A stretch of DNA of 64,000 bases from Rhizomys pruinosus (Eukaryota > Chordata > Mammalia > Rodentia > Spalacidae): NCBI GenBank assembly GCA_009823505.1, contig VZQC01006716.1:1010129-1074128 (forward strand), written 5' to 3'. The notes below the pieces were generated by a model. The model was given only the letters and a program-made list of their open reading frames with translations, had not been told where the DNA came from and made no database searches. Positions within the stretch are counted from its first letter, which is position 1; the number at the start of each line of letters is the position of its first letter. Made by a program: the position numbers and the translations under genes. Positions 34,053-45,003 of the stretch are shown here, piece by piece.

Positions 34053-34837
34053 TCAGTGAACCCCCCACCATCCTTGAACCACTTTATCCTCATGGCCTGT
34101 CTGTAGAAGTCTATTGCTGCATTCTTCCCAGCGAGTAACTGCCCCATTCTCTACCAACACAAACTTCCACTCTACCACTATGTCTGCCGGCAGGAGGACA
34201 GAATGAGACCAGAGCCCGTCCTTGCAATAATGGAGGGGGATGTACGTGTTCCAGCTCCCGAGACTCTCATGGTCTCCAGTTACTGCAATGAACTGCACCT
34301 CAGTGCTTGTGGTGTAGTGGACCTGGAACTGGATGCTAACTTGCTGACGCTCTGGAGACACTGCTTTCCCATCTGCTTCCTGGCCTCTCGCTCCCACAAG
34401 AGTATTCCTGCCATAGTCCATTCCCTGACTTAAGCTGAAGCCAGAAGCCTGAAGACTTCCACCCAAGCCAACATCTCCCCAAGATGAATGTCTAGACACC
34501 ACTTCCCAGTCCTCGTGGCCAGCCGGGTCCCGACTGTCCATCTGTGCAAGGCTGGCTTCTTTGACTCTGTCCACGACCAGGCTGGTGGAGGGAAACTTCT
34601 CAACCGTACTTGCTGCTGCATTAGGGATTCTCTTTTCACCTGCATAAGATTCAAAGCTTGTATTTCTTGACACTTCAGAGTCAGCCCTGGAGGGTGTGTC
34701 TGGGATCTTTCCAGTGGGAACATGCTCGCTGACATTGCCCCAATCTGCTCCAGGATTCTGCAGTCTCTGTGCTTCCTGCAGGTTACCAAGGCCTTTGGTC
34801 TCAGAAATCAGATGTCCGTTGCTTTCTTGAAGGTGCT
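34053..34837 (-). CDS. Stbd1: Stbd1 exon 2: starch-binding domain protein 1, LIR and CBM20
   Basis: STBD1 tethers glycogen to membranes and links it to autophagy. This exon follows acceptor cttttcctttcttag and joins exon 1 in phase 1, restoring a Glu codon, then HLQESNGHLIS as in human. The combined protein is 335 residues; mouse and human are about 340-360. A likely Atg8-interaction (LIR/AIM) motif, WEVV, is at about residues 185-188, followed by the conserved RHSSWGDVG. The C-terminal CBM20 carbohydrate-binding domain spans about 238-335 (FQVHY, FIAVTGDHESLGSWN, VEWKFVLVENG, RWEECSNR). No stop or frameshift. The gene converges on Ccdc158. Confidence 0.96.
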
Positions 34838-35151
34838 CTAAGAAAGGAAAAGTGCAGTAGCATTAGGTGGTTCACAAAACTGAGGAAAGAGACCGCTATG
34901 GAAGTCTTTGTTTCTATCTGCAGTTTAAGTCCCTTTTAAAGTCATGGCCCGTTAGCAGATTCCCAACATTCCTCTAGGTACGTACACATATAGCCAACAG
35001 TAGATACACTCAGGAGTATCTATGCACCAGCACGAGACTGAATGAAGTGGCAAGTGGCAAAGGCAGAACTTCAGACCTGACTCAGTCTCCCACCGTCCAG
35101 GTCACGATGAAGCATGTAGCCAAGTGGCCCCTGTCATCAAGAATGCTACCC
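34838..35151. other. Stbd1 intron
   Basis: Unique sequence, nothing recognised. Confidence 0.5.
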
Positions 35152-35240
35152 AGGGTCTGGTATCTCAGTGGTAGAAGACGTGCTTGGCATGAGGCCCAGC
35201 ACACGATGTCCTGTGTGTGGAGCAAACCACTGCGTGGCTG
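35152..35240 (+). repeat. ID SINE relic
   Basis: Head ctggtatctcagtggtagaa and ggcatgaggcccagcac. Confidence 0.5.
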
Positions 35241-35461
35241 CCCTACACATGAGAATACACCTGTACTCCCACACAGGACAGGGCAGTGACCAGCTCTGAC
35301 CACCTGGAGGGAGAGCAGCAGAGCTGTCAGTTAGGGGAATACACGGGGCAGTGCTTCACTGGCCAAGACCTGGCACTGGACTTGACAGGAGAGGAGCGCC
35401 TTCAGAGAGACAGGCTGTTCCCAACCCTTCTACTATATACACTTTAAAAATTGTGAGTTTT

Positions 35462-35615
35462 TGCCGGGCGTGGTGGCGCACGCCTTTAATCCTAGCACTT
35501 GGGAGGCAGAGGCAGGTGGATCTTTGTGAGTTCAAGGCCAGCCTGGTCTACAGAGCGAGTTCCAGGACAGCTGGGGCTACAGGGAGGACCCTGTCTCAAA
35601 AAGACAAAAAAAAAA
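35462..35615 (+). repeat. B1 SINE
   Basis: Complete, starts gccgggcgtggtggcgcacg; in the Stbd1 intron. Confidence 0.92.
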
Positions 35616-35639
35616 AATAAAAGTGGGTTTTTTTTTTTT

Positions 35640-35740
35640 TTTGGTGGGGGGAGAGTGTTGAGAGAGGGTCTATGTAGCTCTAGCTGGCCTGGAGCCCACT
35701 ATAGACTAAAGGCACACAACAACATGCCTGGCTAAAAATA
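35640..35740 (-). repeat. B1 SINE fragment
   Basis: Truncated reverse copy (gctctagctggcctggagcc). Confidence 0.6.
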
Positions 35741-35835
35741 GCTTTCAAAAGTTCACAATCCAAGTCCCCTAAAGACATGGTTTCTTTCACGCCCACCTCT
35801 TTGGTATGAGTAGCTCCCCACAAGTCTAACATCTT

Positions 35836-36010
35836 GGGGTTGGAGAGATGTCTCAGCAGTGAAGAGCATCAGCTGCTCTTGCTGAGGACCAGGGTTCAGC
35901 TCCTGGAACCCACATGGCGGCTAACAACTGCCATAACACTAGTTCCTGGACACCCAAGGGATCTTACACTCTCTCTGACCTCCATGGGCATGGGTTCACT
36001 TAACATTTAT
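35836..36010 (+). repeat. B2 SINE, older
   Basis: Diverged head ggttggagagatgtctcagc. Confidence 0.8.
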
Positions 36011-36019
36011 ACAGGCAAC

Positions 36020-36225
36020 GGCATGTGGTGGTGCACATGTTTAATCCTAGCAACTTGGAGGAGAAGCAGATGGATTTCTGTGAGTTCAAGGCAGCCTGGT
36101 CTACATAGTGAGTTCCAGCAGTCTGGGGGCTACAGGGACAGACCCTGTCTCAAAAAGAAACCCCCCAAACACACACACACACACAAACACACAACACACC
36201 ACACACACACCACCACAGGAATATA
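36020..36225 (+). repeat. B1 SINE with (CA)n tail
   Basis: Diverged B1 followed by an imperfect (ac)n run at 36169-36213. Confidence 0.78.
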
Positions 36226-36261
36226 TTCATATACATTAAAATAAAAATAATTAAAAAAATT

Positions 36262-36415
36262 TTTTTGGTCTTTTTGAGACAGGGTCTTCCTGCCAACCTG
36301 GCTATCCTGGAACTCTCTCTGTAGACCAGGCTGGCTTTGAACTCACAGAGATCCACCTGCCTTTGCCTCCCAAGTGCTAGGATTAAAGGTGTGCACCACC
36401 ATGCCTGGCATTAAT
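36262..36415 (-). repeat. B1 SINE
   Basis: Reverse copy, complete. Confidence 0.88.
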
Positions 36416-36539
36416 ATACAAATTTTATAAAGACTGAGATCTCCAAAAAAAAAAAAAAAAAAAATCATACAATTAGCACAGGTGGTGAGGGAGGGGCAAT
36501 CTTGGGTAATTTTGCCTCTTTTTATTTTTATTCATTTAT

Positions 36540-36690
36540 TTAATTTATTGGTCTTTTTGAGACAGAGTCTCCCTGTAGTCCCAGCTGGCCTGGAGCTCAC
36601 TATGTAGACCAAGCTGGCCTTGAACTCATCTGCCTCTGCCTCCCGAGTGCTGGGATTAAAGGTGTGCACCACCACACTGGGCTCATTTTG
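36540..36690 (-). repeat. B1 SINE
   Basis: Reverse copy with a short deletion before catctgcctctgcc. Confidence 0.85.
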
Positions 36691-36705
36691 TCTCTTTTTT
36701 TAATA

Positions 36706-36928
36706 TTTTTTAAAAATTTTATTTATTTTTGTATGTGTATGAATGTCTGCATGTAGGTTTGTGCACCTGTGTCGTGCAAGGCCGAGGAGGTCAGAAGAGG
36801 GCATCGGATTCCCCTGGAAATGGAGTTAAAGATGGTTCTCAGCCACCATGTGGGTGCTGGGGATCGAACCTGGGTCCTCTGTAAGAGCAGTTGGCGCTCT
36901 TAACCGCTAGGCCATCTTTCCAGGCCCC
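36706..36928 (-). repeat. B2 SINE
   Basis: Reverse copy; ttttgtctctttttaat follows both flanks (about 36686-36700 and 36930-36946), a target-site duplication. Confidence 0.88.
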
Positions 36929-36946
36929 CATTTTGTCTCTTTTTAA

Positions 36947-37599
36947 TGGTGAGCTTGGAAGTGAGATGTCAACAAATACTAATCTGAATTCCCAATTTTC
37001 AGCTTAAAACACAAGGCGGTACATCAGAAATGAACTGTTCAAAGCAAACAGGCTGCAGGAAAGATTTTCACGTGGCTCCAAATGAACACCACTCCACTAA
37101 AAATAAAGTTCACAGATGTCATTTTGACCATTCGGCTGCTGTCCAGACACAGGCAGCTTGCCAAGGGAGGTGAAGGCTTGCACTAGTGCTCACTCTGCCT
37201 GGCGCATACCCTCTAAAAGCAGATTAAAACCTGGGTGGCAATTCTCATCAGAGTTGGATCCCCTAGTAGGAGCCCCTTCCTGAAGATCAGGCCACCCTGC
37301 GCTGTTCTAAATGGATGTGTAGCAAGTAGCTCTGAAGCAGGCAGCCAGTGCACAGTCCGGGCAGCAGTGGCCTGCATGGCCCAAGTGTAAGCTGAACTTT
37401 GCTTTTCTATTAGGACTGTCCAGCTGGCAGAAGGTGCTCACTGGCGGCTTAGTATTCCCAAACCCAGATCTGACGCAGGGTGTGGGATTGCAGGGGTTGA
37501 AGCTACCTATGGGCCTGGGACTCAGAAGTCTCTGCTCCATAAGCAAGCGAAAAGATTCCCAAACCCAAGCCTTCCAAAGCCCAAGAAGGGGGCGCTGCC
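36947..37599. other. Stbd1 intron 1, nothing recognised
   Basis: Unique sequence leading into the CpG island. Confidence 0.45.
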
Positions 37600-37814
37600 A
37601 GGGCAGCCATGCGCACTGCACCAACCGCGGCTAGGAGGTCCCGGCAGGAGCTGGGCTCGGTCCTGGGAGGGCCAGCCTGGCCATCTCCTGGACTGCACGG
37701 CCTGGGGGAGCGCTGGGGCGCCGGGACGATCCAGTCCTCAGGAGCTCTCGGACAGCTCCAGGTGGCTGGCTGGCTTCCTTTCCCGGGAACTTCAAGCCAC
37801 CTGGAGGAAGATAC

Positions 37815-38037
37815 CTGGTTTGGTGGCCAGATCCCGCTTGGAAGGTCCAGGGCTCAGAGCGCCGCCGCCTCCACCCTGCTCGCCTCCGGGAACCGCAGCC
37901 TCCCCCGGAGGAGCGCCCCTCTTCAGCTCCGCGTCCCCGTCTTTCCCCGGATCCCCAGGGTCATCGCGCAGCAGCCAGAGGAGAAACGCTCCCGCCAGAC
38001 CCCCTCCGACCAGCAGGGCGGACCAGACGGTGCCCAT
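37815..38037 (-). CDS. Stbd1: Stbd1 exon 1: N-terminal membrane anchor
   Basis: Starts at ATG 38037 and ends at donor GTATCT (37814 downward), phase 1. It encodes 74 residues plus one base. Residues 1-25 hold a hydrophobic anchor (WSALLVGGGLAGAFLLWLL), as in STBD1 of other mammals, which attaches the protein to ER-type membranes. The rest is a Gly/Pro-rich linker ending in ATKP. The match to human STBD1 in the first 25 residues is near complete. Confidence 0.95.
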
Positions 38038-38248
38038 GGCTGCGAGGCAGGGAGACGACGGGGCGGACGGGAGCTCAGCTCAGCCCAGCCCGCAGGGCCA
38101 CACCCACCCGCCCGCCCCAGCCTTTTACGGTTTGCGGCCGGCCCTGCTGCCGGCCCAGCCCTCTGCGGCCAACGCGAACTTAACCCGCCCCGCCTCGCAG
38201 TCCCCCCCACTCCCGCGCTCCCCTCCGCCTCCGCTGGGTCCCGGCCTC

Positions 38249-38311
38249 CCCACGCACGGTCCCGCTCCCCCCACGCACGGTCCCGCTCCCCCCACGCACG
38301 GTCCCGGCCCC
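38249..38311. repeat. 21-bp tandem repeat in the Stbd1 promoter
   Basis: About three copies of a unit containing cacgcacggtcccgctccc, the last diverging to cggccccc. It lies about 210-275 bp upstream of the Stbd1 ATG. Confidence 0.9.
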
Positions 38312-38594
38312 CACGCGGGGCTCCAGTTCCACTTGATCCTGCGCAGAAACAGCCCAAGTGCGCACCGCGTTCTGCTCTGTCCTGCCCACCGCCCTTCGTC
38401 GCGCCGCTGCCCCCTCTGCCCCAGCACTTCCATCTCGCCAGATTGACCACGCAGTAGGGTGGGTGGGGACTGGCTCACTCCCACGAGAGACCTGCGCCTG
38501 GCTTCTCAAAAGTCTGAGTCCTTACCCGCCACGGCAACCAATTCCACCGTCCTTCTTCCTCTAACTTCCACCCACCTTTTAAAAAATACTGGTT

Positions 38595-38597
<3 letters not shown>

Positions 38598-38654
<57 letters not shown>

Positions 38655-38668
38655 ACACACACACACTG
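38598..38668. repeat. (CA)n microsatellite
   Basis: About 70 bp, interrupted once by a G. Confidence 0.97.
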
Positions 38669-38677
38669 GTCCAAGCA

Positions 38678-38810
38678 GGGCGTGGTGGTGCACGCCTTTA
38701 ATCCTAGCACTTGGGAGGCACTTGGGAGTTCAAGGCCCACCTAGTCTACATAGTGAGCTCCAGGCCAGCTGGGACTAAAGGGAGACCCTGACTCAAAAAG
38801 ACAAAATAAA
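38678..38810 (+). repeat. B1 SINE
   Basis: B1 with a 25-bp deletion after ggaggcacttgggagttc. Confidence 0.82.
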
Positions 38811-38979
38811 AATTAATTAATTAAAAAAAAAATACTGGTCCAGGCTGGTCTGAAACTCTTCATGTACCCTGGGCTAGCTACGACCCTCTCCCTCCTTTTG
38901 CTGTGAGTAGTTGCTGCAAAGTGCATACCCATCCAAACTGGAGGCTATCGGGTGTTGGAGCACCTGTAAACAAATACTA

Positions 38980-39065
38980 ATAACCCCGCAGTTCCTTATT
39001 GAGCATCTCATATTCCAAATGTTTTATGTACTGGCTCGATTTAATCCTCATACAATAATAGAAAC
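38980..39065 (+). repeat. MIR-like relic
   Basis: Weak MIR resemblance (tattgagcatctcatattcc, gatttaatcctcatacaata). Confidence 0.4.
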
Positions 39066-39539
39066 CTTAACTCACTGCCCTGCAGATGTGGCGCTACTTT
39101 TTATGTGGTGCTGGCTTTTTGTGTGTGAACTGGAATCCCCCTTAAGCACACAGTCCACATCCAGCTTCTAAGGCCACAGCTGGCAACTATGTGCCTTGGA
39201 GATATCACTAACGTGGCTCCCTCTGGGAGCACAGATCATTCTAGTGTGTCCCTTGCTGGGACTAGACAGCAGCTCTTGACAGAGATTTCCTGGTGGGTTG
39301 GCTCCTACTGCAACCCCTAAGGTAAATGATGGGAGATAGGTAGGTAGGTAACAGGGAGAAATAGGCAGATCCATAATAGATGATTACAAGGCAACAGGAG
39401 AAAGGAGGAACCTTCTAATGGGCACATCCAATCCAACTCACCTGGATGTGGACATTATTACAAACTAAACTAAACCACCAGCCTAAGGCTGTCTTCCAAT
39501 CAGGGCTCATGGGAATTGTGATAAAACACTGCAATTATA
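39066..39539. other. Upstream intergenic sequence, nothing recognised
   Basis: Unique; a (taggtagg) run at about 39338-39350. Confidence 0.4.
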
Positions 39540-39690
39540 CCAGCCAGGCCTTTGCTCAAGACCCTCCAGTGGCTCTACATCTCACAGCAAAAAAAAACTT
39601 ATAAGATGCTTCAGATTCTGTCTGCAGAATCTCCTTGGACTCACCTCTTATGGAGACCCTACTTGCACAGCCTACTGGGCACTTTTCTAT
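39540..39690 (+). repeat. L2-like relic
   Basis: Resembles the L2 3' end (tgctcaagaccctccagtgg). Weak. Confidence 0.4.
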
Positions 39691-40409
39691 TTGTTTGTTG
39701 TTGTTAAGATAGAATTAATATCTTTGACTAATTAGGGATTCAATGCCAATTCATAACCAGTCAGTCAGAAGCAAGAAGTGCCTGCACTTCAGATTGGTCT
39801 CAGAAGTGGGGGCAGTCTTGAACTAAGTCCTTTAACCTATGCGACCTGACTTCAGTTCCAGGTAGAGTCAGAAATGCAGTAAATTGTAAGGCCAGTGGAG
39901 GGTTGGGAGAGTTGCTTGGCATAGAAGGCCTCTCCCTTCCCACCAATTCAAGTAACCAAGACTGCAGGTTTGGGAGCAGCAGAGTAAGCAGGGTCTTCCC
40001 ACTGTCCCCTCCTTGTCCCTTTCTTTGTCGAGGCTGGTGTCTGCACCCCATTCAGACCTCTCTTATCTCTGCTCAACGTCCAAGTCATCTATGCACCTCT
40101 GTCTGCTCCGGCTCTGACCTGCTATGCAGCCAGTCCGGATTTAACCTTGCTCCAAATACTTCCTTAGTGCAGCTTCCTTCTGCATTGCTTTCCCTGGCTC
40201 GAGCCCCCAGTCTCTGCTCCTCCCAGTGCTTGAACTGATGACCCATTCTTTTATTTGAATTCTGAACATACCCTAACTTTTTCAGAGCATGTATGAGGTT
40301 TTATCCTATAGTATAATTATTTTTGTATCTTTTCACTTCACCCTAGCTCACAAATCCCTTGAGGTGGATCCAAGACTGTCATCTAAAATACATTTTTATT
40401 GTTATTTTT
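39691..40409. other. Upstream intergenic sequence, nothing recognised
   Basis: No repeat or exon that I can name. Confidence 0.4.
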
Positions 40410-40595
40410 ATTGAATGCCTAATTGATGTAATGGATGCTGGCACCCAGCTGAGTGCTTCATCGATTACATCATACAACGCCCTCAGATGAGTGATCCATT
40501 CAAGGTCATTCAGGGGACGACTGACTAGGCTGAGATTTGAACCCAGCATTATTACCCCAGGCCCCGGACTCTGAACCTCCAGCCACACTCAATCC
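40410..40595 (+). repeat. MIR SINE
   Basis: MIR core (caaggtcattcaggggacga, gagatttgaacccagcatta). Confidence 0.7.
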
Positions 40596-41615
40596 TGATG
40601 GATGGCAGTTTTAAACTGTGTCCAAATTTCAGACAAGGACATACATTTAAAAGTGAGTGTGTGAATTTGGATGTGTGACATCAGAGAATCCTCCTAGGAG
40701 TATTCTAACACCAATGCTGAATTGCAGACATGCATTTCAAATTCCTCTTTACCGGCCCTGGATCCTCCGGGATGTACTGTCACCACCAACACCTGTCCAC
40801 TGCTGTCAAGCCTCTGTGCCTGGGTGTCCACATGACATTCACCACAGGCAAATCCTCTCCGCAAAGCAGTCACATTGGAGCCACCCGGACTCAGGTTTCA
40901 TAGAGACATTTTTCTAACTACAACTGTTTGCAAAGCTCTGACCCATCTTGGCACCCGAATAGACTCCAGGCTAAGCTGCTCAGCAAATGATGAAACCTTT
41001 AGAAAGGGAGAATCTATGCTGTAAAAACTAGCTCACTATACAGATAAAGATCAAGCTGGGTTATTACTTTGTGTTCCTCAAAGGAATGGACTCTCAATGG
41101 AATAAAATCCTAAATGTAAATGGTGAAAGTTCAAAGCTAATGAAACAAAACCCAAGAAGCTGTCAGTGTGACAGTACCTAACATCGGAGGCAAGAAAGGC
41201 TATTTTGATAGGATCACATCCAATGAGGATGGCATAGAAGAGCTACCAGAGAGTCCCAGATCAGGAGAGAAAGCAGTGTTGTCTAGAAATCAAGGATTAA
41301 TATCCACACATTAACAAGGAAAGAAGAGAGGGATACTCTTTCCTTCCTGCCGGGGACAAGGCTGGGAACAAAACTGGTACAGACTGAAGAAAATTAACAA
41401 AAACATGTTTAAATTCATTGGTAACCAAAAAAGGGAAGATTCGAGCAATAATTCCATATGTATCCCAGAGGCAAATATGAACGAGAAGACATGACACTGG
41501 TGCTTGGGAAGATCAACAGGTACAAACAGTCAGAAGCCTTGAATGAAATGAAGTGCCCATGTCCCCAGCCCTCACAGTCCCCTGGTCTCCAGGCCACCTG
41601 GCTTCACATGGAGGG
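40596..41615. other. Unique sequence before the provirus
   Basis: About 1 kb without recognised repeat or exon. The last six bases, gaaggg (41616-41621), are the left target-site copy of the provirus. Confidence 0.45.
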
Positions 41616-42071
41616 GAAGGGTGTTACTGACTGGCCCTCCGGGGGTCGTGGGTATCCAGGGTCCTCTTGGCAGGAAAACACAGGGTCGGTGAACGGCGTA
41701 CAGAAGAAAAACTAAGAGAAGTTTTCCTGGATCTGTAGCGATTTTATTGAGCTCAAGGCAGTGACTTTATAGTAAATTCAGAAGAAACAGCAAGGAAAGT
41801 TGGCAAACTTTCCAGAACTACTGGACAGGTTACTAACAATTTAATTTTTATACATTAACCAAAGTACATAGTCATGGGTCATGGTTGGCAGATTACAGCA
41901 TAATACATCTTTGAGTTTAGACAATGGTCACAAAACCGCAGGCACAAGTTTGGAACAAAACTTTTTTTGAACTGAGAGATTGTGGCTTTTCTTTTTATTA
42001 TTACTTTATAACTAAAATAACCTTTACTTTGTGATCTTAAAGTTTTCTTTTTCTGTCTCCCAGGGAAATAC

Positions 42072-42434
42072 TCAGGCCAATTGTAATGCACCCAGAGTCA
42101 ATTTTTCAACATGTCTTGCTTTGGTACAGTGTGTGCAATGCCACCATTTACTATTGTATATTTGATTAATAATAGTTTGTTTTTGCTGTGGGGTTAACAA
42201 GCACCAAAGAGGCCTAGCTCTTAGCAATTTTTGCATGAAGTTTAAAGTATAGTAAAAGACCCACTGCCCATCTATATTAACCCATCTATCTTCCCATTCA
42301 TTATATGTTCCTGTGAAAGGAGGGGGAGAATCAGGGACCCTTTGTATGTTATTTTTTCTTAAAGGAGGAGCCCACCATCTGCCTTTAATTAAATAATGGC
42401 TCCCGTCATACATGACTGCCACTGGAATTCCCAT
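42072..42434 (-). pseudogene. Superantigen-like C-terminal region in the 3' LTR
   Basis: 120-residue open frame from ATG. Its residues follow the C-terminal half of MMTV Sag: RWWAPP, PPPFTGTY, EDRWVNIDG and LLRARP then CLLTPQQK, in the same order and spacing as I know from that family. MMTV Sag is a type II membrane protein that crosslinks MHC class II and T-cell receptor V-beta; the last residues set V-beta specificity. This piece lacks the N-terminal part, which is in a separate frame at 42747-42962, so no complete protein is encoded. Confidence 0.85.
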
Positions 42435-42746
42435 TTTACTCAGTAACAGTCATGATATAAAACATCATTTTTACCTGATTATCCTATTTTGAACTTTCTT
42501 CAAACAATTTATTATTTTGTAATTGGTCTATGATATCACCCAATGTAATGTTGTTTTTCCAATGAATTTTTGCAAGAGCTTTTAAGAAAGGAGGGTCGTA
42601 CTCAAAAATATTTTTATATTTAATTTGACTAAGATTTACAGAAAGTTCCTGCTCCAAGAATGGCCTAAAACTGGGGGAGGTATTTGGCTATTATTGCCAA
42701 CTCCCGGAACATCTAGGTAACTCTGTCCTTTGTCTATAAGGAACAT

Positions 42747-42962
42747 TTAATTAAACTTGAGAGAGGACTTTGTTGTATTTAGAAAGTATATTGTAACTAA
42801 GAAAGACAGCATGCCAAGCCCAGCACCAAGGAAGCGTGACATCTTAGGAGCATATCGGGAAATGGTCAAGGCCGAGCACTCTGTCAGGGACCTCCAGGAG
42901 GTCAGGCCCTGAAGGACTTTGCTCCCCCGCCTGCCTTGAATATGACTTTTGTTACAGCTCAT
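42747..42962 (-). pseudogene. Superantigen-like N-terminal region in the 3' LTR
   Basis: 71 residues from ATG: a basic N-terminal tail of about 40 residues and then one hydrophobic segment (FLGAGLGMLSFLVTIYFL), the type II topology of MMTV Sag. It ends at a stop (complement of 42747-42749). About 310 bp with further stops separate it from the C-terminal piece. Confidence 0.7.
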
Positions 42963-43920
42963 ACGCAAGCGACATTGGAGTTGGTGTAACAGCTCTCGGT
43001 TTTTTGTTTTTAAGATGTAGCTCCGTCAGATCACGCTTAACCGAGTGGATGGATCTTAGCATGAGTCTGAAAAGGCAAGGAAAAAGGAGTACAGCCATAA
43101 CAAAGAGAAATAACACAACTCCAATGAGTATAAAGTATTGTGTCCAATCTAATGGATTAAGGGCTTTAATTCCACTCTCAAGGCCAGATGCCAGAGCTTC
43201 TAATTTATCATTATCCAAATGAGCCTTACTTAGAGCAGCGATGCCTTTTTGTAAATCATCCAAATTATGGGTAATATCAATATCTTTTTAAACACCTTGA
43301 AGGTGATTTTTAACTTTTTTCCATTGTTTTGAGGCATTATAAGGTAAAGGCGTGACACAAATATATTGAAAGGCGGCATGACACTGGGTCTCCATCCTGG
43401 TTTTTATATTTGTTATATCCTGTCCAAGGGCCAAAACCACTTCTTTTAAAGCATTTATTTTTGACTCTAGCTTTCTATCTATAATGGATTGTTTTGTAAG
43501 TGCAACTGAAATATTTTTGTTTATTTTATTTACAAAGTGAGCTGTATGTATTTCTTTCACCAAAGCTGTAGTTGAAAGTGTAAAGGAAGTTAAAATTGCA
43601 ATAAGAGCAGTAATAACCAAAATAAGAGTAGCTATAAATCTTTCAGGTCTTAAGAGAGCATTAAGTGTTTCTAAAGTGTGCAAAGCAGTATTTTCATACC
43701 AAGGATCCTGTTGCAGGTCAACAGGAAGCATTACATATGGTGGTCTCTTTACTAAAATCATTACAGGATACTGTTTATCCATACCAGAATTAATACAATT
43801 AGTAAGTTTACAGGCAGTACAATTAATAAGATATGAATTACCAACATGAGCAATATTTACTTGAAGTCTGGATACTAATAATATAGCAAAAGGGTAAGAT
43901 ACACAAGCATGTGTAACCAA
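42952..43920 (-). pseudogene. env TM (transmembrane) region of the MMTV-like provirus
   Basis: Two open stretches split by one stop near 43280. The first has a hydrophobic fusion-peptide-like segment (FIATLILVITALIAIL), a heptad-repeat region and a Cys-containing loop. The second has a coiled segment, a membrane span (YFILIGVVLFLFVMAVLLF) and a basic tail whose end runs into the LTR. It would mediate fusion in an intact Env. Confidence 0.82.
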
Positions 43921-45003
43921 GGGAATGAGAGCTTTATCGGTTGGGTGTTTTTTTTGTAATATTATGTTGGCACTTGCTGTAAGTCTAAAAAGATCATAAT
44001 GAGTGGCAGTGAGATTTTTAATTGGGTCCCTGGCAACCCAAATTGGTTTTACATATCCTGGAGAAAACCATCTCTGTTATTTTTGTGTGTTATCTTTATT
44101 TGTATAATTTTTATATTTTATGAGACCCATGTCACTTAGTCTTTTAAAATATTGAGAATAATCATAACCTCCTGACGAGATAGAGAAATCCCAAATTTCC
44201 AAATTAGTTCCTTCTGGGGTATGTTTTGAAGCAGGTATATATTTAAATCCACAAGAGAGCCATCGGGGATGAGTATTAGAATTACCATTTCAAAATTGAT
44301 TTATGTTTTTATATTTTTTAGTGCACACGGGGAGCGGCATGAATGGAGCATTTTGAAAAGTCTCATTATTAATACGAAATCCCAAAGTCATTATTTGTAA
44401 TTCCCAAATGGACCTTGGTTCAAATTTTTTATCGGATGGTGATGGATCAGGTGAATCAGTAAGAAAGATCCGATAATTTACAGGCAGGCACCCTAAAGGA
44501 GGGTAGCCGTATAAAGCTAAGCAAATAGGAGGGGAGTCTGATCTCCCTTCAAAATTTAACAGAGCAGAACTATTTGGTCTCTCATCGTAGTTTTGTATTT
44601 CTCCAAGTAAATCTGTATCATTAGTTAATACCTTTATATGATCTGGGTCAAGCCAGCCCACAGGATGAATTAGAGGGGGTTTTGGTATATATGTCCAATA
44701 ACTTTCCCCATATGTGACAGTAGACTGAGCTGTAATCAAAGACAGAATAGCAAGAAAAATAAACTCAGGCGTCAGCGGTTTTTGTTGAGAGGTCACGAGC
44801 TCCTTCGCTTTTTTTGTTGGATGTTTTAGTTGAGTCCAAGTTGGTGTTGCTTTTGGAGTTAGAGCCAGTTTTTGCAGCTTGGCTTTTGCTTTCCTCGGCT
44901 CCTGCTTTCGCTTTCGCTGCTGTCGCTTTGTGAGAAGCCGGGCGGATGAGCCGATCTGGGATCCAGATGGGAGAGTCGGCATCCTGTGGGAACACACATG
45001 CAT
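43921..45003 (-). pseudogene. env leader and SU (surface) region of the MMTV-like provirus
   Basis: Open for 237 residues from ATG 45003. The first 75 or so residues are strongly basic ([17 protein letters not shown]) and end in a hydrophobic signal (FIFLAILSLITAQS), an unusually long leader like that of MMTV, which doubles as the RNA-export protein Rem. SU sequence follows with Cys and N-glycosylation sites. A stop at about 44290 and several more down to 43921 break it. Confidence 0.78.

Larger units (their letters stand above)
37600..38460 (-). promoter_or_regulatory. Stbd1: CpG island and Stbd1 promoter
   Basis: GC-rich block with many CpGs, unlike the AT-rich flanks, covering Stbd1 exon 1 and about 420 bp upstream. 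A GC-box cluster (cccgcccgccccag, 38107-38120) lies about 75 bp upstream of the ATG. No clear TATA box. Long frames on both strands here are by-products of the GC richness. Confidence 0.8.
41622..42991 (-). repeat. 3' LTR of the MMTV-like provirus
   Basis: 1370 bp, long for an LTR because it carries coding sequence. Poly(A) signal at 41743-41748 with a TATA-like CTATAAAG just upstream (41765-41772); together they imply a very short R, as in MMTV. It lies 3.6 kb upstream of the Stbd1 start codon on the same strand. Confidence 0.93.

Noticed and set aside
37609..38510. GC-rich frames of up to 282 residues on both strands
   Set aside because: They overlap Stbd1 exon 1 and its CpG island in other frames; composition, not coding, keeps them open.
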